From NCBI GenBank assembly GCA_030770545.1, contig CM061109.1, positions 372,001 through 436,000 of the forward strand: a stretch of DNA of 64,000 nucleotides, read 5' to 3'. The position numbers and the translations under genes are program-made. This document shows positions 1-13,800 of the stretch, in pieces (positions within the stretch are counted from its first letter, which is position 1; every line of letters begins with the position of its first letter). This stretch comes from Macropodus opercularis. Taxonomy: Eukaryota > Chordata > Actinopteri > Anabantiformes > Osphronemidae. The notes under the pieces were generated by a model. The model was not told where the DNA came from and made no database searches. It saw nothing but the letters and a program-made list of their open reading frames with translations.

Positions 1-1870
1 TTGACAGAAAATCAACTGGCATTAGACCTCCGGCCCAGTTCCTCAGCGCCACCGGCTGAGTAACTCCTCCTCGCTCAGTGAGTGGCACGTCATCCATTAG
101 CGTCTTGTGGACCGAGGTCGAGGGGGTGGGGGTTCTGTGGCTGTAATCACCTACAGCTGGCTCTGCTCACTCTGGATGCCTGAGGAAGCTGTGTTTAGGG
201 GCTCGGTAATAACTAAGCACAGCGATGATAATGATACAACAAAGTGACAACCAGATATTGAGGGACTGAATTACTTTGAGGGCGGAGGAGAGAAGCCAGT
301 TATCGGATCTTCAGGCAGTGTTTATTTGCCTCTGGTGACTCACTGCAACGTTAAGCTACATCTAACAATACGTTAACACGGCAACACGCTTCATCTGCTG
401 TTCGCTCACTGATCAGAACGACATGCTTGCATTGGTGCAGGTCGTACTGTAAGTAGCTCACACCTCCCTGACATTTAGACCAATGACAAGTAACAGTCTC
501 CCTGTCTTTGAATCCCCTTGTGACTCTTCTGGCATTTAAGTCTATTTTCCCCCTCTGTCTTTAAATATTTGATGAGGAGGATGTTATCTGCTGTGGATAT
601 TCCTGGCATTGTGCTAAAACTTACGACCACTCCATCATACAGCACCTGCACTCAGAGGCTGGAGTAAAATCCAAAGTCAAAGCCACCTCAGGTGAAGTCT
701 GGAGGTTTGTGCACAGGTCAGACTGGCCCCTGACCCTGACATAATAAAGTTGATGCACAGGATTCAACAGACAAATCTCCTGGAAATGCACCTGCAGTTC
801 TACTCGCCCCATAAACGCTGAAGTCGGTTACGGTCAACTGCAGACTCTGTGTCGTCTCTTCTGGTGTCACAGGGATCCACCTACGTCAGGTCAGCCGTGC
901 ACAGCTCAGTAGCTGCGCTCATCAGAGCAGCTGGCTACATATTGGATGTGACATCTCCTTCCATCTTCTAATGAATTTTTTATGTCTCTTCCTCACACAC
1001 CGACGCTGCTCGTATCAAAGCCCGTTCTGGAAAAATGTGCTACTGTACATGACGGTGTTGTCTCTGGAATCTGTGGATTCAGCCTCATTGTTCCGTTGAG
1101 ATGCCGGTGTTTCATTAGATCTGATGGTTTACATGAGGGCAGTAAAACCGTCATATGTCATGGATAGAATGACAGATTGCAGATATGTTTGAAGGCCATA
1201 AGCCAAGGTTTTAACCCCTTGACTGGTGAAGACGCTGAACTAAAGGTTCAAAACCAGCTCCAGACGTCTCCACTCGTCCTTTTCTGGTGTTTTTACGTCT
1301 TTCTGCGCTTTACACAAACACGGACGCTCGTCAAATCTCAATAAAGTTTCTCCGCATCATGTGAGGAACTGGTGTCACATTCCGTTGTCTGACGACAGAC
1401 TCCCTCCGGAACCACCTGGAACCACCTGGAACCACCTGAACCCACCGCAGCCCCGTATGTTCCCCTGCTGGTTCTGCAGGACTCACTTAGCCGTAACGGA
1501 GGAAGCAGTGAATGATGTGCATGTTCGTTCCTCGAGCTGACAGCTCGCCATTGATCATTTATTAGGCCCGTTGTCCGCCCGGCTGCGGCACCAGGGCATC
1601 GATCCGGTGGGTGCGTGAGCGTTGCTGTCTCTTTGAACATGTCTTCCTTCCCTGACCGCGCAGGCTCCAGCTCACTGGGCTTCTCTCTGTCCCTTTTTGC
1701 CAGGTCTGCAGAAGCTTGCAGTGAAATTGTGCTGGATTAAGTGGCCACAGTCTAATCACTGTAATGTGTGTGGCCCTAAATCACACTCGCTGGCTGAGTG
1801 CAACACTTGTCTGTCCTTCAGAAGGGAAGCTTTTCATGAGTCCTTCCACATTGTAATCATTCCAACGGGA
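1..1870. other. non-coding flank, no gene seen
   Basis: I find no exon pair, RNA gene or recognisable repeat here. The open frames are short, lack coding character and are not flanked by usable splice signals. The only local structure is a triple copy of a ten-base GGAACCACCT motif around 1,409-1,440. This is probably upstream flank of the gene that follows. Confidence 0.6.
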
Positions 1871-1884
1871 TATGAGCCGTTGCC

Positions 1885-2345
1885 CTTATTGGCTGGGATA
1901 AGGCAGAGGCTGCAGCTGCTGTCATTGGCTGCCTGGACCCCTCTCTGCAGCCTCTCATTGGCTGCCTGGAGGGGAGTGGGAGGAGCGCTCCCCCGCCCTC
2001 CCCCCGTGGCGGAGCGTGTAAACGTAAAGAGTCTTTCTCCGCCTGTTATCTGAGTGACTCGGGGTTTTGGAGTCAGCCTCTGAGTGTGTGCGTGTCACAG
2101 TGTGTGGATGGTGGAGGCAGAAAACGATAGAGAGAGAGAGAAAGGGAGGGAGAGCCAAGCAGCGTTTCTTCTCCCCCCTTTAGCCTCCCCGTCTCCCTGC
2201 TCCTTGTCACTCCATCCTTCCTCCCCTCTCCTGGACCACCCTACAGCCCTGCTTCGAGCCGGACCGAGACCCCCACCACCCGACCGCCCCGGGACCCTTT
2301 GACTCTCCTCACTTCTCCGTCCCACCAACCACAACCTCTGAGCAG
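1885..2345 (+). promoter_or_regulatory. pcbp3: putative pcbp3 promoter and non-coding first exon
   Basis: Three inverted CCAAT boxes (ATTGG at 1,888-1,892, 1,924-1,928 and 1,957-1,961; the last two sit in the same CATTGGCTGCCTGGA context) precede a GC-rich segment with CCGCCCTCCCCCC. A purine tract and then a long pyrimidine-rich stretch follow (about 2,125-2,340). The block ends in AGCAG|GTAAGAGT, a strong splice donor at 2,346. No ORF here looks coding, so I read it as core promoter plus 5'-untranslated exon. Assigning it to pcbp3 is an inference: pcbp3 is the next gene on this strand, and its start-codon exon begins with an untranslated segment after an acceptor at 21,377. The transcription start is not defined. 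Confidence 0.45.
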
Positions 2346-5300
2346 GTAAGAGTCTGCGTAGCTGCTCTCACTTTGATACTTGATGCTGTTTTGTTCAGTG
2401 ATCATCATCTCTGTATGCACATTTAAAGTTTCCCGTCTACCTCTGGGCCTCGGGAGATATGATCACTGAGGTCTCTTGTATTTTTCCTCAACTTCCTCCC
2501 TCCCTCCACTCTCTTCATCTTCCCTCTGTGTCTTTTGCAATCTCACGCCCGCCGGCGGTGGAAAGCAGAGCGAGGCTCGTGTTTCCAACTCTGCCTGGAG
2601 CAGGTTGACAAGGACAACGCGCTGCAGCTGGCTGTGGAAAACGCGTCTAATTGATTTGTGCGAAGTGTTTTGGTAGTTGGCTATTTATAGGTGCTGACGG
2701 GTGCTGGGGCAGGACGCGGGACTGTCCGGTGCTCCAGAATGCATGACGCTGCACAAAGTGTAATGACTTTACACGGCAGTGACTCGCTTGATGGAATCGA
2801 GCATCTTCCCAGTATTAGCATGGCCCATAAAGCAGTTCTGGCAACAGCAGCGGAGGAGAAACTGCTTAGTCTCCATCCACACATCCTGTACTTGACCAGA
2901 AAGAGGAAGTGAGTTGTGTGTGTGTTTTAGGAACACAGGGATACTGCTAAAGTGCCTTAGACATCAATGCTGCCTGCCCTGAGCTTTAAAGCCACTCTAT
3001 CAGGTCTGAAAACTGGATCTTACAAGCACTGAGGAAACGCTTCCTCTGATGTGGCCTTTGGTTCGTTGTGAGCAGGTGAGTGTGTAAAATGATTCAGATC
3101 TGCCCTGGTAATGACGACTCTTCATTCCACCAGGACGTTTCATTTGTGACGTTTGACTTTTCCTTTGTGTGATAGCGTTTTCTAATTCCGACAGCTGAGC
3201 GTCTGTGACGGGGCCTTTAGGGACAAAGTCTTTTCTTGTGGTCGTTTTCGTGGATGGTGACTGTGAAGCTTTTGTCACATTAATGGCGCTTTGTGAAGAG
3301 CACGTTCCTCATGTCACAGTGTGGTCACGGTTCATTCAGGTGTTCGCCTGAGCCGTCGTGAGATGGGCCTCTGGCTGAAGCAGGCGCAGTCCGACTACGT
3401 TGCTACAGACGAGGGAAGAAGCTGTGAACTGTGTTGCATAAACTGCTTCCATGAGTGAACAGATGGACGCGTAAGTCATTTACTCATTCATGCCTGCTGC
3501 TACTGTCCTGTCCTGTCCCAACTCTCAACCATCCTGTGAAACTGAGCACGTTGTTAAATCCTACTGCAGAGAATGAAAACCCCATCTTTGTGTCACACAA
3601 CTTATTTTTCTTCGTCACATCAGCCCAGCGGCTCTTATACAGCTAAAATTAATGCCCTCACTTCGCAGGAGAGCTTTCAGTGAACGCGAATGTGAAATCC
3701 CTCGTAGAATGAGATATTTATGAGCCTGGCGATGTGTTTGCACGCTCCCGTTTGTGCTCTTGCCTGCATAAGCTGCTGCTCTGAGCTGAAGTTGAGCTGT
3801 GCTCCCTTAATGCACACAGTGAGTGTGTCCCCGTGTCAGACCAGCTTTACGCTGAGTTGTACAGAGAAAACACACAAAATAAAAATATACCGGCTCATCA
3901 TTGTGCTGGTGTATCCTGGGTAATTACATAGAAATGGCAACACGTTCCTGCTTCCCCTCTGGGGGAAACGCCGCGGTAAAAAGATGGATCGCATGTACCC
4001 CGAACATTCAGCCTCGCTAAAGCTCACTTCCTCTCGTGCGAGGCCAGTGCTCGGCAAGCAGCTGGCCCTTTGTGTCTTGGCCCTTTTGAGCCGTCCCGGA
4101 TCTCCCGCTGTCCTGGCTCGGCCGTGTGCGCTGGGAGTCGCCTGGTAGGGATGGGCCCAGTGTGAGGAAGGCCAGCGTCTGCTGGAGGAAAGGGTCCGTG
4201 TTCGGTCTGCTGGGTGCTGACTTGGCAACTATGAGTATGACAGAAAGGCATCGAGCTGCAATGCATTTATTTAATGCACACCTTTACTACTCAAAACAAA
4301 AATCACATTTCATCACATTTTCTTTTTACTTTGAGGATTTGAGATGCTTCAGGTTGTGAGATTGCTGTTCCTGTCGTAAGGCTTTGACTCTCTGAGTGAC
4401 GCAGTGGTTGTATGAGAGGGTTTCAGTCGCTCTGTTGGGGCTGAGATCTTAAGCGGAGGCGCATATACCAACAAACATTTTCAGAAAGTCGGGGTTTTCG
4501 AACTGCGGTTTCTGCCAGACCTTTATTCCTCGGACACAGAGCCAAAGGAAGGCTGGACCTTACTCAGACACGTAGCAAAGCGCTCAGTGAATCCACGAAG
4601 ATCCCTGCAGCCACGGCTGCTTTCACCATATCCTCCCCTGTTCACACTCGCTTGGTTGGTGAGCGGTTCTCTGTCGCTGAGCTGGGCTGTAAACGTAAAA
4701 CACTATCTATCCTGCATCATAATTCACAGCAGGATGCGAGGGTGGAGGTGTGAAGCATCGCAGAGGCTGAAATTGAACATGGCAGCGTTTAAATTGAATC
4801 TATTGGAGAGAATTATGATCTACGGAAAGCAAAGAGTGCGAAGCCGATGTCACTTGAGAAGCGAAGGGTCGTGAGACCTATTAGAGAGGACGTAAAGTTG
4901 GAGGAGGCCGGAGGTAAACGAGGGAAAGGTGGAGCAGGAAGCGAGCTTAGCATCCCCTGCTGCGTGCCTTCATCACGCTGGGTGGTGAAGTGTGGTCATA
5001 AATAGGCAGCGCCTCTGCCCCCTGCGCCGGAGCTATTTTTACCCTCGCTAATACAGCAGGCTGTGGAAACCAGCTCAAGTGGTGAAGTGACAAGAAAATA
5101 TTATTGTTGCCGTCTCGTTAAAGTGCTGGGATCACGTAGCGTTCGCAGTCATTGTGAATTAGATTAGAGCTGCTGGAGGATTGTTTCCATCACACGTATC
5201 TTTGTATGAGCATAAGCCCAGTTAAGGTCAGATGCAGGCTTTTATTTTTACTGTGCTCTTCCCATCTGAGCACATCAGGTTATAAAAACGGATTTGACTC

Positions 5301-8300
5301 ATTTACAGCTGTGGCTTTTTCTCTGTAAACACAAGAACAGCTTTGTCGTGGATTCTGTAAAGGCAGCATGAGCTCATGGAAACACACCACAGGAGAAGCA
5401 TCTATCACAGGAAACCAGGCTGACATTTGATCGGCTAAAAGGAAACGCTTTCAGGAAATGCTTAAGCAGACGCAGAATATTAGCCTTGACCTTTGAACAC
5501 AGCCTCAATTATCAGCCTGTGATTCTCACACTGACTTTAATCTTTCAGTGTTTTTCAGGCCTCTGTGAACTAAATCATCCCATCTCTAGACTCAGCAGGT
5601 CTCGTCCTGTGAGGATGATGTGAAATGCAGTTCGTTACTTAGATGCGTGCATGGAACATGGATGCACTGGTTCTACACAGCGCGTGGACGCTCCTCACAC
5701 CGAGACCTGGCCGCTGACAATCACTAGTGTCTTTAGTAGCATCACATTCCTTTGATACACACGACTCACAGAATCTAGCTACTACAGCAGCCATTTAAAC
5801 GATACAAACGTCTGCTGATGGTTCTGGTTCTGCTGATGACGCAGTAACAGACACAGCATTAATAAATAATAACTAAAACCTTTTCATACGTCCGTCTGAG
5901 CAGCAGCTGAAACATCTGATGTGCTTTTCTTCCATCTCAGTGTCAGTGTGTGTGAATCCTTACGACTTGGTAACGGGCCTCAGCCATTTCTGAACGAAAC
6001 GTTAAAAAGTCACAAATCCAATAGTTTATCATCATTTATTGATCAATCCAATAAAACAACAATGAAACCAAAAGATGAATGAATACAAATGGTTTTTTGT
6101 GCACTGTGCTGTATATGTAGAACGAGAACTAGATCGTCAGTAAGCAGATGAACTGAAAAAGCAGGCGTGTCTGCAGCTTAGAGGAAATGCTGTGGTGATG
6201 TCAGGGAAAAGTGTAACAGACATTCTAAAGCTCATCTCTTAGCCTGGGCTCTTGGCTCTCGCCGCTGCCTCTCAGCATATTTGCTTGATTAAAAAGCACC
6301 CAGGAGTTTGTAAGCGCGTGGTAGGTGCGAGCGCACACCCTGACAGCTTAACATTCTGATTATTCAAGCCTCTTAGGCTAAGCCACAGCACTCGAGTGAT
6401 GAACGTCAAGTCTTGATTTCTCCCTCTTTTCTTCTTCCTTTGAAAGAGTGGAAAGCCAGTGACAGCTTGCAGAAGGCGAAACCTGTTGTCTGAGAAGCAG
6501 AGGGGATCAGTGACACAGTGATTCATACACTGCGGAGGCTTTATTTAGACGTAATCCACCCGGCATAGGGTCTCGCTCAACTTCAGTGGCGAGCGGTAGC
6601 CAGCGTGTGCTTTGTCCTCCAGCCTGCGCTCATCACAGGCACCGACAGAACCGAGAACACAGTGTTTGTCAAGTCCTCCTAACTCTCGATTTTCTCATCA
6701 TTCCATGTCATCTGTTGTGAATCCGTCGGTTTGCTGCCCAGGCCACGGAGTCGCACCTGAGCAGCAGATTGGCTCAGCTGGAGGCTGTGGCAGGGACACA
6801 CACAGCAGATGCTCCGCTCGCAGCCATTCAGCTGAGATGCTGCACAAGCAGGAGTAAATAAACAGCGTACTCAGCAACGCGGCGGCATCTCAACCAAACG
6901 CTTTTCATAGACGAGGAGCAACAGAGATGTGCTGAGGCCTCTTTTCTTTTCTACATGTGACTCTCAGCACCTCGGTGATATTATTACATCCTGCTGCTGT
7001 GGTGTCAGACTCAAACTCTCCTTCAAGACATTTTCTGTCAACGTTTAAAAGCCTGTGGTTTCATATTTCTGCGTGTTCAGTCTCATCCTGCTTCTTCAGG
7101 AATGAATAGTATAGCAGAGCTGTTTCCCTGACACACTTTTCTTCAGCGCTGTCTTTATTGTTTCATTTTTTTATGTGTCACTTTTTTGCGGAGCTCCCGA
7201 AGCTGCTGCAGAAGAAACTGCTAAATCAGCAAGAACGCAGCTCGTGAGCTAAAGCAGATGTAGAAAAGGAGGTGAGGCTTCAGGAGCTCCGGGAATCTGA
7301 GGTTATGTGTTTGACAAGGAACAAGAAGACCGGTGGCTTCACCTCTTAGCCCACACTGGGTTTTCTCACCTTATACAACAATGTCAGAGTCCCCCCTTTG
7401 AGAATTCCTTCACGTCTTTAGGAGGCTGCACTGACTGATGCTGACAGCTTGTGTTTCTCGGTCTTCTTAGAAATACCCACGTCTTCAGTATCGTACATAT
7501 GCTGTAGCGCGCTAGAGTGGAGGCGCGGTCAACGCAGTGACGCCACAAGGTCATTTACTTCCAGTTGGAAACACTTCATTTAGGCCACAGACTAGCACAA
7601 TAAACCGCAACGACTGAAAGCAGCTGTAATTAAAACGCTGGGTGGAGATGATGCTCAACATAAAAACCAAAGGTGCAGCAGTTGTCCCGTTGGTGCAAAC
7701 AGGCCCTGTATGAATCAGACTATGAGGCAACTGATAATCATAGACCGTCTTCAGAGCAGCAGCCTAAAACCCTGAATAAGGTCACAGAGGTCGGTTGGAG
7801 GGGCTGGGTTGTGTCCGCTGCTGGTGGAGAGGGTTCTGACTGGGTCCCAGAATTCTGGTTCTGGTTGGAGAAACCTGCATGTGGAGGAGAAGGTGGGTGG
7901 AAAGAAGGGAGGAGGATTTTCATTTCTTCAGGGCCACTGACTGGGCCTGCTCTACCTTGTGTGGATGCATTTTGCAGAAGATCACCTCCAGAAAAGAGCA
8001 GTGCTGGGAGGACACAGCCCCGTGGAGACCCAGCTGAAGTGTGAAGGAGCCGAACAGCTGCTTATGAACAGTCTGTGATCATTGCTTTGGCATCGTCTAC
8101 CCTCTGTCTGAGTGACATGGAACCTGAGTCCTCAGCGAGTCCGTATCGGATGGTGCGGCTTTCGAGGTGACTGTGCAACGTGTCCACAGCTCAGGGACTG
8201 TGCTGCAGAAAGACGCCCCCTAGCTGCTCAGGCCTTGATGCTGTATTCGTCGCCACAGTTTTAGTGAATGTTCTGAGTGGATCTGAGACGGGTTGTTTCG

Positions 8301-10539
8301 ACCTGGCTCATCTGAATTGTGAAAGTGACCATGTTTTAGCGGTTAGATTGATCATTTAATGGTTGATAACAGAATAGAATAAAGAACAAAAGAATAAAAC
8401 TCTCAATCTGAGGTAACAAGCTACAGCGAAACTCAAACTCGCTAGACACAGAAGCTATAGTAGTATGTTGTGTAGAACGAATGAGGCTCAGAAGATTTCA
8501 GGAGCGAGCGAGTCAGCTTTAGCTTTAGCTTTAGACCAGCAGACAGCACAGGTGACAGAGCCCAGACAGCCTGGAAACACAACACGAGGAAGAAGGGGTC
8601 AAGGCCGTAACCGTCCAACCAGAGGCCTCCGAGCATCCGTAGCACCGGTAGAGAAGACCAAATGCTTTCCTGCCACTTTGATTAAGAACATGTCACATCT
8701 GCTTCCCTGCAGGCGAATCATAGGCGGCAGCAGGTTATTTAACAGCGTGGTTTGATGGAACTAGATCCATGGTGTAATTTGCTGTAACGGCTTCATGATT
8801 AACCTCCCACCATCACTTCCACTGTAACTGTAACGCATTCGTTTCTAGGGGTAATCTACAGCCAGTTATCCACGGGACAAATCAGACGTGTAGGCATCAC
8901 AGCACTGCTGGACGCTCAGTCCATATGTGGCTTTACAGCAGTGTGTTCACTGCGTCACACGTCAGCTCTCCCTCACAGTCTCCCACATGCAGGAAGTTCT
9001 CAGAATTTCCCTCTTAATCTGGGATTAAGTGGTTAAAGACTGGAACATCAAAGAGTTTCAGTGTGTGCGTGTTAAAGAAGGTGAGAATCAAATGCTTAAC
9101 AGCAAACGATAGCAGGCTTCCCCACCACACACACAACCCCCAACTCCAACCACACAAAGGCTTCATCCTCGCCCTAATGGAACCTCAGACGGGCCGTAAC
9201 AGGTACGAGATGTGGCTCAGGTCCAATTAGTCTCGGTACCAAGTCAATACCAAAAATGAAAATGTCCAAAAGCTCCTGATTGTGCAGCAGCAGGCCCAGA
9301 TCAATGCAGCGTCTAGGATCAGCATCACAGCAGCTGCCTGCACGTACCGACGGAACCAATGAACAGAGGATCCGCACGGTTGGACCTTTGATGTGTGGCT
9401 CTATTCATGTGCATGGACAGGACATCAGAGAGCCAGGCCTTTAATGTGGTTAGATCAGAATCTGTGTCCAACACCACAGGAAGCAAGACTCAAGTCCATT
9501 TGTCTGCGTATCCCCTACTCTTAACACTGCTGCTCAGTCCTGCCACCACGTCGTGCACAACGCCACTGAATACGCTAGAGCCTGACCCAGCTGCTGAAGT
9601 GGTGGAACTAATAACCTGTGGAACAGACCACAGAACGTCGGTGGACAGGCCGTCGCCATTTTGAATCCAGCTAAACACCAGGGCAACGCAGAAAGCAGTA
9701 GCGTCACTCAGTCCTCAGCTTCCTGTGAGCTGACCCTCGTTGGGATGTGTAGAAGTGAACTGAATTCAGTCTGTGTCTCCTTGCGTCCGCGGCCTTCGAT
9801 GCTTCTGGAGGCAACTAAAGAACATTGTGTAAACATGGACACGTGGTGTAGGTGTAGCTGCTTCCATGGCAACAGCGATGTTGACGCGACTTGGACACAC
9901 GCGTTCACACTGACCTTACTGCAGTAAGTCATGTGCTCATCGTTGGCGGTGTATGAAGCTGTAATCATGCTCATTAATAGCACCATTCAAAGAACTGCTC
10001 CTTTGTGTGTCGTTGTGTGTGTTAGTAGAATCAGGAGCAACTGGCTCCGACATGAAGAAGAACCGAAGCGGCAGAATCAGTTCAACGTCATTAAATCTGT
10101 GCCTCACCACCTCTGGGAGCAATCGGCTCCACTTGCAGTGCGTCTTCATAGAAAGGAGAAAATCAGGTAATACAACCTGTCAGAAAACTGACTGGTCAAC
10201 AGTTTGCTACTGGTAATTCATCAGATTTATTACAGCTGGCACTTTCATCTGCAGAAAAAAACTGTACTAGTAAGGGGGAAAACAGCTGTGCACACGCAGG
10301 GCATGATGTCCCGTGATGCATGAAACACATCCAGCTGACTGTGTGTTATTCAGCTTCATAGATGTCACAGATGAAACCGAGACACCTGCTGCGACACTAG
10401 TGGAGCAAAGCAGAAGCGCGTCGTAGCTGACGAGACTAGTGCTGTGCATCACCGCTACGCTTATCTGCGCTGACCGTGGCTCGTCAAGCCGACGGGTCGG
10501 TTCCCGAGAGACGCTGGGATGGAACCGGCTACGGCGGGT
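2346..10539 (+). other. first part of the long putative pcbp3 intron 1
   Basis: If the donor at 2,346 splices to the acceptor at 21,377, this is intronic. I see no conserved coding exon, tRNA or classified transposon. Open frames here (for example 3,836-4,228 minus and 7,673-8,044 plus) are unconserved-looking and lack splice context. Composition is near-balanced, with short CA- and T-rich runs only. Confidence 0.4.
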
Positions 10540-10845
10540 GCATGGGAGGTGACTGAAAGCATGGGGGCGTGGCTGAAAGCATGGGAGGCGTGACTGAAAG
10601 CATGGGAGGTGTGGTTGAAAGCATGGGGGCGTGGCTGAAAACATGGGAGGCGTGACTGAAAGCATGGGAGGTGTGGCTGAAAGCATGGGGGCGTGGCTGA
10701 AAACATGGGAGGCGTGACTGAAAACATGGGAGGTGTGGCTGAAAGCATGGGGGCGTGGCTGAAAGCATGGGAGGTGTGGCTGAAAACATGGGGGGCGTGG
10801 CTGAAAGCATGGGAGGCGTGACTGAAAGCATGGGGGCCGTGGCAA
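10540..10845. repeat. minisatellite, 20/21-bp unit, about 15 copies
   Basis: Tandem copies of a GGCTGAAAGCATGGGGGCGT-like unit alternate between GGGGGCGTGGCTGAAA and GGGAGGCGTGACTGAAA forms, with GCATGG or ACATGG starts. The mix of 20- and 21-bp units lets all frames stay open, which generates minus-strand ORFs rich in repeated HAFS/PCFQ motifs. These are not genes. The array lies inside the putative first intron of pcbp3. Confidence 0.9.
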
Positions 10846-10859
10846 ACCAGGCTAGGGAC

Positions 10860-13800
10860 CTGTCAGTCACCCTGTGGGCGTTGCCAGTCGTTGGCCTCCT
10901 TGGCCTGTGTGAACGTTTGTTTGAGTTCTCAGTGGGTTCTGGGGTTTGGGTTTTTTCAGGGTTCTCCTTTAAACTGTGCTCCTTTGCTTTACGTCCGTCC
11001 TCCTTGGTCCTTGACCAACATTGAACTCCATCCGCCGTCTTGGTGTTGAAGCATCGCTCCGTCACAGTGAAGAAGGAAGCGTAGCTAACTTTTAAACGTC
11101 CTCAGATGCTCTGTTCTGATGTAATGGAGTATAAACGACGCAGGATTAAAGGAGGAAACCCTGCAGCTGCTCCACGTCATGTGAATGGTGCCACTCACAA
11201 CATACCTTCAGTCCACCAGCCACGTGGCCTAGCACTCAAATGCATGTGGCTACATAAACACGTTTATACACCGCGTGTACGTCACTGTTCTCGGGACTGG
11301 AGGGGCAGCGTCCACGGCGGCCGCTGAACCGAAGTGTCTCCACCCTGGACCCTGCGACAGCCTCACAGCCAACTGGTTCAGTTCAGGCTGGATCAGCCTG
11401 ATGAGGGCAGAACGCAAACGCAGAGCAGAGCAGTAGTCGTAGAGTCGGATGCTGCGCCGGCTCCAGTAAACGCAGCGTGACTAAGCCCCGTCACAAGCGA
11501 TGCGGCCCAGTCATCAAACAAGCGTCGAGTGATGAAACTGCTCAGCAGCCTGCAGGAAGAACTAAACCAGCCGCATTCGCTAAAAGCTTAATGGCCAGCT
11601 AAGCTCCTGTGTTGGCCTTTGTGTGTGAATGTGACCACTTAAGTGCCGCACAGTCCCCCCAGAATACGCCGAGGGCAGCGTTTCCTCTGCGCGCGTACAT
11701 TTGTGGTCATCTGCTGTGTGTGCGTTTAAACACAGCTTCACTGACTCACTCAGTTTGTCTGTTAAACATTGTAGGAGCAAAGCAGCTTTGGAAAGAAATA
11801 ATATTCAGACAAAAATAGTTTTCACTTTATGCAACTGTAACGCAGGAAGGACATTAGCTTGACGCGTCCATGTCCACAGAGGCGACTGCTGCAGGACTGG
11901 TAGTGCTCGTAGTCCCGTAACTCGAGTCCCGTCTCTACCACTGTCCACGTCCTGCTCTGACGGCTTTTAGGTTTAGCCCCTAATGCCACAGACTCCGGGA
12001 TGGAAGCTCTCACTGAGCCCTGCACCTCACTGTCACCTCCACAACGTGCAGCCATCCCTTGTTCCTCACACAGCGTATTCAAGCTTAAGATGATACGCGA
12101 GTCACAAGCCAACTTCACACACCATGTACAGACTGGGGACAAGCAGGCGCCACCTGCTGGCTGAACAGTGACCCGTGTTCCTGGATCACTCAATGTACTG
12201 CAGCACAAACTGTATGAACACATTCAGACAAAACCCTGAATTACTGTTAATGTAGGCTCAGCTCGACAGACCCCAAACTAAAGACGGTTCTGAATCTGTC
12301 AGACGATAGTGTAATATCTGAGCCGCAGTAGAAGCTGAGGCCTTCGCGTCACGGTTTCAAAGCGAGGCTCACATGAAAACACAGTCAACTCAGACGCGTC
12401 AGGGATTCAGTGCCACTAGTGAAGCTTATTATTTTCTTATTAAAGCAGAAGCAGACAGAAGTGTTTCACAGAGTAAGTTTGGCTGTTGATCCTTTAGGTT
12501 TTTTTGGGTCCAGTGTGTTTTCACAGTGACCTGTATCAAACCTGTATCCCACCGTGTGCTTTATACTTATGTATTACATCTATTACATGTGATTATAAAC
12601 TGAATGAAGCGAATTGTTGCTTTGAACATAAGCTGCATTTTCTGACTAGATCAGCTCGTGGTCGTTCACGGTCGCTCAGCGTGACGTTAGTTACTGTGAC
12701 CTTCGGTTACTCTGCTTTCGTGGAGGAGCATAAGTGAAGCTGCTGTGGTTTGTTCACTGAACCACTTTATTTATTAGTCTTTAGAACATTTAAATGGTTT
12801 AATGGTTTAAACTAACTCTCACAGCAACGTGTACTAATTTATAGTTTGTGCACTGACAACTACAGACACAGACAAACATCTGAAAACCCGCAGACATGGG
12901 CAGAACCTGGCGGAGACCTGGAGCCAAACCCAGACCCCCACCACAGAACCAAGCCCTTCTGACTGAGGCTCAGAACGTAGAGCAGCAGCGTGGTTGCGAG
13001 CGGTGCTTCCAGATGAACAGGCCTAGACGTCAGTTCATTTCCTCCTGCAGCTGCCTGGACGTTGAGTCCCACCGGTGCCTGATTATTATTTTAATGGGTT
13101 CTAGGGCTGCGTTACTGACTCAGGATTGTAAACTCTGCTGTAGTCTAAGCATAATTGTGTGAACACAAGGTATAATTTCTTTCCTCTGGCAGCCAGAAGA
13201 AGATGTAACGGGAGGTGAAGGGCGCGTCCTTCAGCAGAAGGGGTCAGTGGTTTAATCTGAGGGCTGACAATGTTGTGAGGATATTGAATGAGATGATAAG
13301 AGCAGAAGCCTCTTAGATGTGGTTAAACATTGATGCTGTCAGGGGACCCGCCGCACTGGTCCCTCTCATTGACTTTCATGCTGCTTGCTAATGGAGTTTC
13401 ACCTCTGGGACCTCTCCCCCCACACGTCGGTGCTGTGCTGCGGCTCAGGGAGATCAGATCACCGACCGCCGAGGAGGAGATTAGCAGGTGGAGTACGTGA
13501 GGCGACGAGCTTCCTGCTTCCCGCGTCGCTACCGCTCAGCGTCGTAGATGGAAGAGTGAGGCTTTATTTCACAAGTGAGTCCGTTACAAGGATGTCGCAG
13601 CTTGGTTTGCATGTCGGCACCAGCTGCTGCAGAACGAAGTAAGACGAAGTCTAGAGCAAACGAAAAAGAACAGCTTTTAAAAATGTCCTCACGGAGACAA
13701 CAGAGGCAGCTGGTTGTCAGTTCACAGTAAGCCTTAAAGTGACCTGGATTTAAATGACGCCAGTTTTGTTCTGCCATTAACTGTATGAAGAATCTGGTAC

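Noticed and set aside
10267..11065. 178- and 192-codon minus-strand ORFs rich in HAFS/PCFQ repeats
   Set aside because: Translated 20/21-bp minisatellite plus flanks, open by chance in more than one frame.
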